Positions 57,792-64,000 of a stretch of 64,000 nt of DNA are shown in pieces. The position numbers and the translations under genes were made by a program. The notes under the pieces are model-generated. The model did no database searches and was not told the DNA's origin. It worked only from the letters and a program-made list of their open reading frames with translations. Origin of the DNA: Paenibacillus oralis (GTDB taxonomy: Bacteria > Bacillota > Bacilli > Paenibacillales > Paenibacillaceae); contig NZ_RRCN01000001.1 in assembly GCF_003863965.1 (NCBI RefSeq), positions 6,879,071 to 6,943,070 of the forward strand. Reading direction: 5' to 3'. Within the stretch, counting starts at the first letter, position 1. The number at the start of each line of letters is the position of its first letter.

Positions 57792-59057
57792 TTGAAATTA
57801 TCACATTTCGGTAAAGGCTTAGCCCGCAAATTGTTGTTGCTGGTTGCCGGGCCGCTTGCGGTACTGGCGATCGTGCTCGTTCTGATCTTCTATCTGCTTG
57901 GACTGATGACCGGCTGGGGCGCCGCGCTGATGGTCGTCCTGTTTGCCTTGATCGGCGCTGGGGAAGCCGTGCTGATTGCCCGCCTGCTCGACAAATCGGT
58001 CCAAAAAATGGCCGAGCGGACCAAAGCCATGGCTGAAGGCGATTTAGCCTTTGACGGCGACGTGCAGGTGACGGACGAGTTCGGCGAGCTGGCCGGCCAC
58101 CTGAAGCTTATCGGCGCCCAATTAAGGGAAGCGGCCGGGCATATGCAGGACATGTCGGCCAAGGTAGCCGATACGTCGCGGGATTTAACGGGCAATATGG
58201 AGTTTTGCAATGACCTCGTGGTAGGGGTCACGGAATCGATCAAAATGATTTCCGAAGGAAGCGAGCAACTCGTCGAGAGCGCGCGGAACAACCATTTGAT
58301 GCTTGAAGAAGTCGGAAAAGGCATGGAGCACATCGCCCTATCATCGCAAGGGGTGGCGGAGGAAGCGACTGAGGCTGCGGCCCAGGCCAATGCGGGGAAT
58401 GAGGGCATCGACCGCCTGGTTGACCAAATGAGCAAAATTTACGAAACCACGGTCGCTTCGTCGCAAACCGTAAACCAACTCGGCGAACGGACGGAAGAAA
58501 TCGACAAAGTCACTCTGCTGATCTCGGAAATCTCCAGCCAAATCAATTTGCTGGCGCTCAACGCGGCTATCGAGGCCGCAAGAGCGGGCGAATACGGCAA
58601 CGGGTTCGCGGTGGTCGCCGGCGAAATCCGCAAGCTTGCCGAGCAATCGGCGGCATCGGCCAAGGATATCGCCCAGATGGCCGGCCATATCCGAACAGGC
58701 TCCGATCAATCGATCGAGGCGATGAAACGGGTCATGACCGAGGTCGAGACCGGAAGCGCCCTCGTTACCTCTGCCGGCGATTCATTCCAGCAAATCGTGC
58801 ATTTGGCCGAGCAGGTGTCCACCCGGGTTCAGGAAGTTTCCGCGGTTACGCAGCAGATCAGCGCAAGCACGGAACAAATCATGGACTCCGTAAGACAGAC
58901 GCTCGAGATTACCGAGGTCAATCTGGCCGGGACCAAAGAGATCATGGCTTGCTCGGAAGAACAGTTGACCGCCATGGAAGAAACGCTCGAATCTTCCAAG
59001 CAGCTTGAGACGGAAGCGGAAAAACTGAAGTCCCTATTAAACAGATACTCAATCTAG
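57792..59057 (+). CDS. Chemoreceptor-like signalling protein (methyl-accepting chemotaxis protein without an extracellular sensor)
   Basis: 421 residues from a TTG behind AAAGGAG. Two membrane helices (about 12-36 and 41-64) are separated by only a few residues, so there is no outside ligand domain. A HAMP-like linker (65-115, SVQKMAERTKAMAEGDLAFDG) follows. The long coiled coil has the CheA/CheW-binding hairpin SEISSQINLLALNAAIEAAR, then AGEYGNGFAVVAGEIRKLAEQSA (about 240-295). The input must come from the membrane, the cytoplasm or a partner protein. First gene of the c-di-GMP-controlled operon, next to a GAF protein that could supply sensing. Confidence 0.9.
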   Translation: MKLSHFGKGLARKLLLLVAGPLAVLAIVLVLIFYLLGLMTGWGAALMVVLFALIGAGEAVLIARLLDKSVQKMAERTKAMAEGDLAFDGDVQVTDEFGELAGHLKLIGAQLREAAGHMQDMSAKVADTSRDLTGNMEFCNDLVVGVTESIKMISEGSEQLVESARNNHLMLEEVGKGMEHIALSSQGVAEEATEAAAQANAGNEGIDRLVDQMSKIYETTVASSQTVNQLGERTEEIDKVTLLISEISSQINLLALNAAIEAARAGEYGNGFAVVAGEIRKLAEQSAASAKDIAQMAGHIRTGSDQSIEAMKRVMTEVETGSALVTSAGDSFQQIVHLAEQVSTRVQEVSAVTQQISASTEQIMDSVRQTLEITEVNLAGTKEIMACSEEQLTAMEETLESSKQLETEAEKLKSLLNRYSI

Positions 59058-59075
59058 CGAGCGAGGAGGATGGGC

Positions 59076-59510
59076 ATGGAGCGTTTAGCTTTGCTGTTTG
59101 AAGCGCTGGAGCGCCTGACCGGCGTGGCCGATATCGCCTATCACGAAATCAGGGAAGGCCGCTTGAATCCGGTGTTAAAAACGAAAACGGATCACCTTGG
59201 CGTAGAGCGATGGAAAAGCGTACATGCGCAAAATCCGGTCTATATCGAACATGACCGCCTGCTTCGCGAACTGATGGTCCATCCCGAAACGGCGGCAGTG
59301 GTCCAGGACGTCAAAAACGATTCCCGGTCGGCCGATGAGTTTTTCCTGTTCGGGATCGACAGCATCATGGTTATCCCCGTCATGCAGGACGGAGCGGTAC
59401 AGGGCATTGTCGTTGTCGCCTCGATAGGCAAGCTGCACTTTTTCTCCGCGAAGGAGATCGAACGTGCGGAAGCACTGGTGAACGAATACAGAGATGCGTT
59501 TCAACTTTAG
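59076..59510 (+). CDS. Single-domain GAF protein
   Basis: 144 residues from the ATG at 59076, which has GAGGAGG 6 bases upstream; an ATG at 59070 touches that site. It forms one GAF-type domain: LFEALERLTGVADIAYHEIR at the front, a variable middle (HDRLLRELMVHPETAAVVQDVKND), then the core strands IDSIMVIPVMQDGAVQGIVVVASI and the closing helix FSAKEIERAEALVNEYRDAF. GAF domains bind small molecules such as cyclic nucleotides, ketoacids or aromatics. No output domain, so it probably partners with the chemoreceptor-like protein encoded 18 bases upstream, or senses the operon's product. Ligand unknown. Confidence 0.8.
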   Translation: MERLALLFEALERLTGVADIAYHEIREGRLNPVLKTKTDHLGVERWKSVHAQNPVYIEHDRLLRELMVHPETAAVVQDVKNDSRSADEFFLFGIDSIMVIPVMQDGAVQGIVVVASIGKLHFFSAKEIERAEALVNEYRDAFQL

Positions 59511-59530
59511 GATAAGGAGACATCCGGAAT

Positions 59531-61156
59531 ATGAACATAGCCGAAGCCATACTCAAGTATTTGAAGGAAACCGGAGTGGATTGTATTTTTGGGATTCCGG
59601 CAGGAATCATCGGTCCGATTTACGATGCGTTGATCGATGTCGATATGAAGCCGATCATTACGAAAAACGAAGCCGGAGCGTCTTATATGGCGGCGAGGTA
59701 TGCCAGCACCTCCGGGAAGTTGGCCGTTTGCGCCGGCGCCGGGGCGGTAGGCGTAGCGAACATGATGAACGGGATCGCCGACGCCATGCGGGCCAAAGCT
59801 CCGCTGCTCGTGATTACCGGCTACGTGAACCGGTGGCAGATCGGCAAGGGAGCCATCCAGGAGATGGATGCCCAGGATATCGTCAGACCGATCACCAAAT
59901 ACAGCAACACGGTCATGAACGAAGCGGAAGTCATGGCCGAGCTGGACAAGGCGGTAAGGATCGCCCTTACACCTCCTTTCGGGCCAGTACATATTTCCGT
60001 GCCTATCGATGTACAACGGATGGATGCACCCCCTAATCTTCCCGCTGCCCCGAATCCCGCGCTGCTTCAGCAAATTCCGTTCGATCCGGCGGAGCTGGAC
60101 CGGGCGGCCGCCCTGCTGAACGAAGCGGAGCGCGGGCTCATTATGGTCGGACGCGGCGGGCGCGCCGCTGCCGGGGAGATTATGCGCCTTAGCGAGCGGC
60201 TGCAGTGGCCGATCATTACGACGCCGTCGGCGAAAGGAATCATTCCCGCGGACTTTCCCCTTAACCTGGGGAACTACGGATTTTCCAGCACCGACGCGGC
60301 GTTTGAACACGTCAATGCTTCGCCGGCTTCGTGCCTGCTCATCTTGGGAACCAGCCTTGGCGAAGCCTCTACCTGCAACTTCAACGAAGCGCTGGTGGCC
60401 GGACGCAAAGTGATTCATATCGACCGCGACGGCAAAGAGCTTGGGAAGGTCTTCAAAACCGATGCGGCGGTAATCGCCGATCTTAAGGACGCGGTTCCCT
60501 ATCTTCTCCAGCATGTTCAGCCAGTGCCAGGGGCTTTCAAGAAGCCGCTGCCGCTTAACGAACCTTATGAACTCAACCATACGGGATTGTCGCTGCGGCT
60601 GTTCCTGGAGAAGCTGCCCAAGGTGCTGCCGCGGGATACGCGTTATGTGTGCGATATCGGGGAATTCACCAACTTCGTGCTGAAGTATTTGGATGTTCCC
60701 GCGGGCGGGGACTTTGAAATCAATTTGAACTATGGAGCGATGGGCTCGGCGATGGCCGGCGGGCCGGGGCTGTATCTGGCCGATCCAAGCCGTCCGGTCA
60801 CCGTGATCGCCGGAGACGGTTCATTTTTCATGAACGGTTCCGAAGTGCTTACGGCCAAGGAGTACAAGCTGCCTATCACCTACATCATCATCAATAACGC
60901 CATGCTTTCCTATGTCGAACGCGGGCAAAAATTTCTGTACAACCGCACGATGCCGGACTATAAGCAGGAGCGGATTTCCATCGCCGACATGATGCGGACG
61001 GCCGGAATCCGGACGATGTCCGTGGACCGGCTGGAGGATATGGACGAAATCCCGGGATTCGTCCGGGAAATGGCGGGCCCCTGCCTCATCGAGGTGAATA
61101 CCGACGGCAGCGAGCCGGCGCCGATTCTTGATCGTCTGAAGGCGCTGAAAAAGTAA
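59531..61156 (+). CDS. Thiamine-diphosphate-dependent enzyme (acetolactate synthase / benzoylformate decarboxylase superfamily)
   Basis: 541 residues, AAGGAGA upstream. The catalytic Glu that activates the cofactor is in ITKNEAGASYMAARYA (Glu47). The middle domain (about 190-320) contains GLIMVGRGGRAAAGEI. The Mg/ThDP motif GDG at residues 428-430 pairs with the Asn-Asn at 455-456 (IAGDGSFFMNGSEVL ... IIINNA). The enzyme decarboxylates a 2-keto acid and may join the product to an aldehyde or acyl acceptor. It does not match true biosynthetic acetolactate synthase (no regulatory subunit or ilv genes nearby). With the adjacent KAS III it could make an acyloin; that is inference. Confidence 0.88.
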   Translation: MNIAEAILKYLKETGVDCIFGIPAGIIGPIYDALIDVDMKPIITKNEAGASYMAARYASTSGKLAVCAGAGAVGVANMMNGIADAMRAKAPLLVITGYVNRWQIGKGAIQEMDAQDIVRPITKYSNTVMNEAEVMAELDKAVRIALTPPFGPVHISVPIDVQRMDAPPNLPAAPNPALLQQIPFDPAELDRAAALLNEAERGLIMVGRGGRAAAGEIMRLSERLQWPIITTPSAKGIIPADFPLNLGNYGFSSTDAAFEHVNASPASCLLILGTSLGEASTCNFNEALVAGRKVIHIDRDGKELGKVFKTDAAVIADLKDAVPYLLQHVQPVPGAFKKPLPLNEPYELNHTGLSLRLFLEKLPKVLPRDTRYVCDIGEFTNFVLKYLDVPAGGDFEINLNYGAMGSAMAGGPGLYLADPSRPVTVIAGDGSFFMNGSEVLTAKEYKLPITYIIINNAMLSYVERGQKFLYNRTMPDYKQERISIADMMRTAGIRTMSVDRLEDMDEIPGFVREMAGPCLIEVNTDGSEPAPILDRLKALKK

Positions 61157-61196
61157 ATCTTTTTACAATCTATCGATTACAGGAGGAACCACATCC

Positions 61197-61538
61197 ATGG
61201 GAAGCTTTAATATTAAAATCGACCAATCCGCTAAAGTATTTCACGCCGAAGTAGAAGGAACCTTTTCGCCCGAAGACGGACAAGCGTCCATCGAGGCTTA
61301 CAGCAAAGCGATTTCCAGCATTTCCGTTCCGGAGTATGAGATCGACATCGACTGCACCAAGCTGAACGTCTCCGCTCCCGATTCGCTGCCGCTTCTGGAA
61401 GGCTGCTTTGGGCTTTACAAAAAAGACGGCTTCAAAAAAGTGACGCTGCGTATCGCGAAAAATCCGATTTTGAAAATGCAGCTTTCGCGCGTGGCCCGGA
61501 CCGTTAAGTTGGACAGCTACGAAATCATCGAAGTGTAA
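61197..61538 (+). CDS. Small STAS-like protein
   Basis: 113 residues, AGGAGG upstream. It starts with a strand pair (SFNIKIDQSAKVFHAEVEGTF) and alternates strands and helices (YEIDIDCTKLNVSAPDSLPLLEG, FKKVTLRIAKNPILKMQLSRVA) in the order of a STAS/SpoIIAA fold, including a Ser-Pro region after the second strand. No catalytic residues. STAS proteins act as partner-binding switches, sometimes through Ser phosphorylation. Position between the ThDP enzyme and KAS III suggests a regulatory or scaffold role. Fold assignment is by pattern only. Confidence 0.55.
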   Translation: MGSFNIKIDQSAKVFHAEVEGTFSPEDGQASIEAYSKAISSISVPEYEIDIDCTKLNVSAPDSLPLLEGCFGLYKKDGFKKVTLRIAKNPILKMQLSRVARTVKLDSYEIIEV

Positions 61539-61550
61539 GGAGAGATGGCT

Positions 61551-62540
61551 ATGAGAGGTGTGCAAATTCGCGAGATTGCCATTTACCATCCGGCAAATGA
61601 AGTGGACAACGAATACTACATCAACTATTTTGCGGAAAAAGGGACGGATGTGACCGGTCTCGTAACCGCGCTCGGGCGTAACAAGCGTTTTATTATCGAC
61701 AACCCGGAAGAAAATACGCTGACGATGGCGGCGGAAGCCTCGAAGCTGGTGCTGAAAAAGAGCGGTCTTGAGGCCAAGGATGTAGACCTGATTATTTTTA
61801 CATCGCAAACACCGGAGTATCTGCTCCCCAGCAATGCGCTGAAGCTGCACCATACGCTGGGCGGCGACCTCTCTACAGCCTGTTTTGATATCAACGCCAA
61901 CTGCGCGGGCATGCTCGTGGCGATCGAGCAGGCCTGCCGGTATATGACGGCCAATCCCCGGGTGGAGCGGGCGCTTGTCGTGGGGGCGGATTATTTGTCG
62001 GTTCACAGCCCGGAGCAGCCCGTCTATTATTCCAACTTTGCCGAATCGGCGGTTGCCGTCATTTTGGAGCAGGCGGAAGGAACCCGCGGGCTGATCGATT
62101 CCGTCTATCAAACCGATACGTCAGTGATCGACAACTCCCTGTTCCCCGCTCACGGTTTGTCGAATTTGTACCGCGAGGAGTTTACGGCCAAAGACGCGCA
62201 GGTGCAGTTTACGCCGTTCGATGATTCGGTCTGCGCGGAATCCGCGGTGAATTCCATCCGCATTTTGCTGGAGCGCAACAATCTGAACAAGGAGCAAATC
62301 GGCGGCTTCCTGTTCTCCCAGTTTACGATCGGCAATATTAAACGGGTTTCCGAAAGTCTGGGGATCGATCAGGACAAAGTCGTCTACATCGGCGACAGAT
62401 TCGGATACACCGCTTCGACCAGCCCCTTGCTGGCTCTTCATGAGGCCGTGCAAGCCGGCAAAGTGCGGCGCGGCGACTACCTCGTCTTCTGGACCGTTGG
62501 CGCCGGTTGGCAAAATGTCAGCCTGCTGATGCAGTATTAA
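61551..62540 (+). CDS. Atypical beta-ketoacyl-ACP synthase III (FabH-like)
   Basis: 329 residues from the ATG at 61551 (AAGGAGA 7 bases upstream, better than the ATG at 61545). Thiolase fold of the FabH branch: LIIFTSQTPEYLLPSNALKLH, active-site Cys118 in FDINANCAGMLVAI, and the C-terminal VFWTVGAGWQNVSLLM. The other two catalytic residues of FabH are replaced: the HQAN motif reads SQFT (Ser256 for His) and the GNTSAAS motif reads GYTASTS (Tyr286 for Asn). The enzyme may transfer an acyl group instead of doing a decarboxylative condensation. Not linked to other fatty-acid genes; last gene of the operon. Confidence 0.87.
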   Translation: MRGVQIREIAIYHPANEVDNEYYINYFAEKGTDVTGLVTALGRNKRFIIDNPEENTLTMAAEASKLVLKKSGLEAKDVDLIIFTSQTPEYLLPSNALKLHHTLGGDLSTACFDINANCAGMLVAIEQACRYMTANPRVERALVVGADYLSVHSPEQPVYYSNFAESAVAVILEQAEGTRGLIDSVYQTDTSVIDNSLFPAHGLSNLYREEFTAKDAQVQFTPFDDSVCAESAVNSIRILLERNNLNKEQIGGFLFSQFTIGNIKRVSESLGIDQDKVVYIGDRFGYTASTSPLLALHEAVQAGKVRRGDYLVFWTVGAGWQNVSLLMQY

Positions 62541-62660
62541 GAAGAGGTAACATTGCGTGTTGTTGCATTCGTTGCATCTATGTTATGCATATTCTATATG
62601 ATATATATTCCGTAGATGCAGAATGCGCAGGTTCACCGGTTCCTCGGCAGGAATTATGCG

Positions 62661-62843
62661 AAATGCAAAAGTGCAGGCGGTTTTTGTCGAGGTTCCTCGA
62701 AACGTGTGGTTCAAATGTAAAAGTGCAGTTCATTTGCGGCCAATAGCCACTTTTTGCCGAAATAGGCACAAAACAACTGCACTTTTGCATCCCACTTGCC
62801 TCGAATTGAGGAATTACGGAAAATCAAATGCACTTTTGCAGTT
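62661..62843. repeat. Four-unit repeat R6 (TGCAAAAGTGCAG core)
   Basis: Two forward units (TGCAAAAGTGCAG at 62664, TGTAAAAGTGCAG at 62716) are followed by two reverse units (CTGCACTTTTGCA at 62778, ATGCACTTTTGCA at 62828). It keeps the same forward-forward-reverse-reverse order and a total length near 185 bp, like R4 and R5, but with an unrelated core. The centre contains AATAGCCACTTTTTGCCG, which resembles the R2 unit. Non-coding; lies between the KAS III gene and the operon terminator. Confidence 0.75.
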
Positions 62844-62886
62844 GGTTATGCCAACGCTGAAACTTACATCTTATTCCTAAAAAAAA

Positions 62887-62922
62887 CGCGGGTTGCCGGG
62901 GAGAATCTCCCTGCAGCCCGCG
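62887..62922 (+). terminator. Terminator downstream of the c-di-GMP operon
   Basis: Stem CGCGGGTTGC-GGGGA / CTCCC-GCAGCCCGCG with small bulges around the loop gaat, followed by CTTTTGTTG. Confidence 0.7.
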
Positions 62923-62974
62923 CTTTTGTTGCTCCCACCGTTACAGCATGAAGCGGCCCCCGTTGTTATGAACG

Positions 62975-63052
62975 GTCATGCATATGCTCGTGCGTCATAC
63001 TTATGCCTTTATGAGTTATGCTCATGCGTTATGCTCATGCGTTATTCATGCC
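62975..63052. repeat. Short degenerate tandem repeat (GTTATGCTCATGC)
   Basis: Two exact adjacent copies of the 13-mer GTTATGCTCATGC (63015-63040), flanked by degenerate versions on both sides. Non-coding, in the gap before the phosphotransferase gene. Confidence 0.6.
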
Positions 63053-63134
63053 ATCGGCCCTGCGCTTCCCTCATCTCGCTAAAATATGCTTCATCCGGGT
63101 AATCGGCCAAAATGCGGGCCAACATTAAACATCC

Positions 63135-64000
63135 CTATTTAAATCCGCTCCAGGTACGGGTTAAATGCTCCTCCGCCCAGCGGATATGATTCGTGTCGGT
63201 GTACTGGCGGAACCTGCATTCGATGTGAAAAATCAACGCGATATACAGGTCGTACAATGCCATCCGCTCGCGCTCCGCACCCGTAAAAACCTGCTTGCCG
63301 TAGCCTTCAAGGAACGCCCCGTTTTCCACAAACGAGCGGAAGTAGTATTCCATCAGCGGATCGCCCCACAGGGCTCTTTCGCAGTCGATGATGGCGATAA
63401 GGCGCCGGTCTTTGACGAATACGTTCCCATCCCACAAGTCCCAATGGACCAGCCGCGGAACCGTGACCTCCGCCAGGCTGGCCTGCCGCTCCCGAAGCAG
63501 GGCGAATATCTCCTCCGCATCCATCGGGAGGGGAACGGCTTGATCCGCGGCATCGGCCAAAACGCCGCCGATCATGTCCGTAAAGACGGCCGGCCAGCTA
63601 TCCCCCTGGCTAACTTCCCGTGCGTAATACCCGAAGCTTTTTCCTTGAAATTCGTTAATTCGCCGGTTTATCCGCCCTATTTCGGCTTCAATGTCCCGCC
63701 GTTCCTCCGGCCCCAGCTGCTCCTTCACCTTGTTGTAAGGATCGCCCGGAACGAACTCCATCAGGAACCACTCGCTCCCCTCTACGCCGTGCTCCTCGTA
63801 CAGAATCCGGGGCACCGGGATGCCTTCCGCCGCGTCCAGCAGACGAAGCACCTCCACCTCCGCGGTCATTACATTCCGCTCATACCGCAGCATCCCCTCC
63901 TCGGAAATGGGAGCAAGCTTCAGCACCGTCTTTATCCCGTTATCCAGGGTCAAGGCGTAGGCGGAGTTAAACCAGCCGTCCTTTAATTCCTCATAACTCT
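63135..64000 (-). CDS. Aminoglycoside phosphotransferase (APH)-family kinase, 5' end outside window
   Basis: Protein-kinase-fold small-molecule kinase. The frame continues to the window edge; the last bases encode YEELKDGWFNSAYALTLDNG, the normal start region of this family, so the TTG at 63953 is not the true start. Visible are the ATP-binding Lys in KTVLKLAP, the catalytic loop VHWDLWDGNVFV (Brenner motif, usually HxDxxxxN), and the metal Asp in LIAIIDCERALWGDPLMEYYFR. Such genes often phosphorylate antibiotics or cellular metabolites; the substrate here is unknown. Alone on its strand. Confidence 0.88.
   Translation of the reverse strand, partial: SYEELKDGWFNSAYALTLDNGIKTVLKLAPISEEGMLRYERNVMTAEVEVLRLLDAAEGIPVPRILYEEHGVEGSEWFLMEFVPGDPYNKVKEQLGPEERRDIEAEIGRINRRINEFQGKSFGYYAREVSQGDSWPAVFTDMIGGVLADAADQAVPLPMDAEEIFALLRERQASLAEVTVPRLVHWDLWDGNVFVKDRRLIAIIDCERALWGDPLMEYYFRSFVENGAFLEGYGKQVFTGAERERMALYDLYIALIFHIECRFRQYTDTNHIRWAEEHLTRTWSGFK

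Noticed and set aside
1..64000. tRNA, rRNA, phage and plasmid features
   Set aside because: No tRNA-like cloverleaf, rRNA core, integrase, capsid or replication gene was recognised anywhere in the window; a covariance-model scan would be needed to exclude small RNAs.

Overview
The window looks like a chromosome segment of a spore-forming, motile Gram-positive bacterium of the Paenibacillus type. The evidence is strong AGGAGG-type ribosome binding sites, a spoVAC-AD-AE operon, the yqeG-yqeH-aroE-yhbY-nadD-yqeK-rsfS housekeeping block in Bacillus order, RNase J, divergent alkA / adaAB, many ABC- and PTS-type sugar operons with LacI regulators, and HTH-TPR regulators paired with short exported peptides. 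No rRNA, tRNA, CRISPR array or intact insertion sequence was seen.

Layout. 1-9,600: the end of a DeoR regulator and kduD, then one long minus-strand operon (HAD hydrolase, MurR/RpiR regulator, complete oligopeptide-type ABC transporter, metallophosphoesterase). 10,100-12,350: the adaptive response to alkylation, alkA divergent from adaA-adaB. 12,400-24,700: plant-polysaccharide use, with a secreted PL10-type pectate lyase, GH51 arabinofuranosidase with an ArsR-like regulator, and an alpha-xylosidase (yicI) with its own ABC importer and LacI regulator. 24,200-30,850: a five-gene beta-glucoside PTS operon that also encodes an old-yellow-enzyme-type reductase. 30,850-41,650: an accessory, partly decayed zone holding three HTH-TPR receptors, two overlapping signal-peptide genes, RNase J, an Rpn nuclease, gene fragments and several dispersed repeats. 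41,690-48,480: the yqeG-to-yqeM housekeeping operon. 48,870-53,360: MoxR / DUF58 / transglutaminase membrane operon. 53,460-55,630: spoVA operon and a 25-residue membrane peptide. 55,810-56,880: M42 aminopeptidase. 57,390-62,540: a five-gene operon behind a sigma-D-like promoter and a cyclic-di-GMP-I riboswitch with a terminator. It encodes a chemoreceptor-like protein, a GAF protein, a thiamine-diphosphate enzyme, a STAS-like protein and an atypical ketoacyl synthase III. The window ends inside an aminoglycoside-phosphotransferase-family gene.

Three things stand out. (1) The sigma-D / c-di-GMP operon joins a motility signalling protein to what looks like a small-molecule (possibly acyloin / alpha-hydroxyketone) pathway whose KAS III lacks two of the three catalytic residues. 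(2) Two receptor genes each overlap, at their 3' ends, a 37- or 42-codon gene for an exported peptide ending in Gly-Gly, resembling RRNPP/AimR/AloR-type quorum sensing; a third paralogue stops early and has no peptide. (3) Intergenic regions carry a set of non-coding repeats of about 185-300 bp. Each is built from four or five copies of a 25-nt unit, often in the order forward-forward-reverse-reverse. The unit core differs between families while the architecture stays constant. A separate repeat family with inverted ends GTTCAAAAAGTC also occurs three times.
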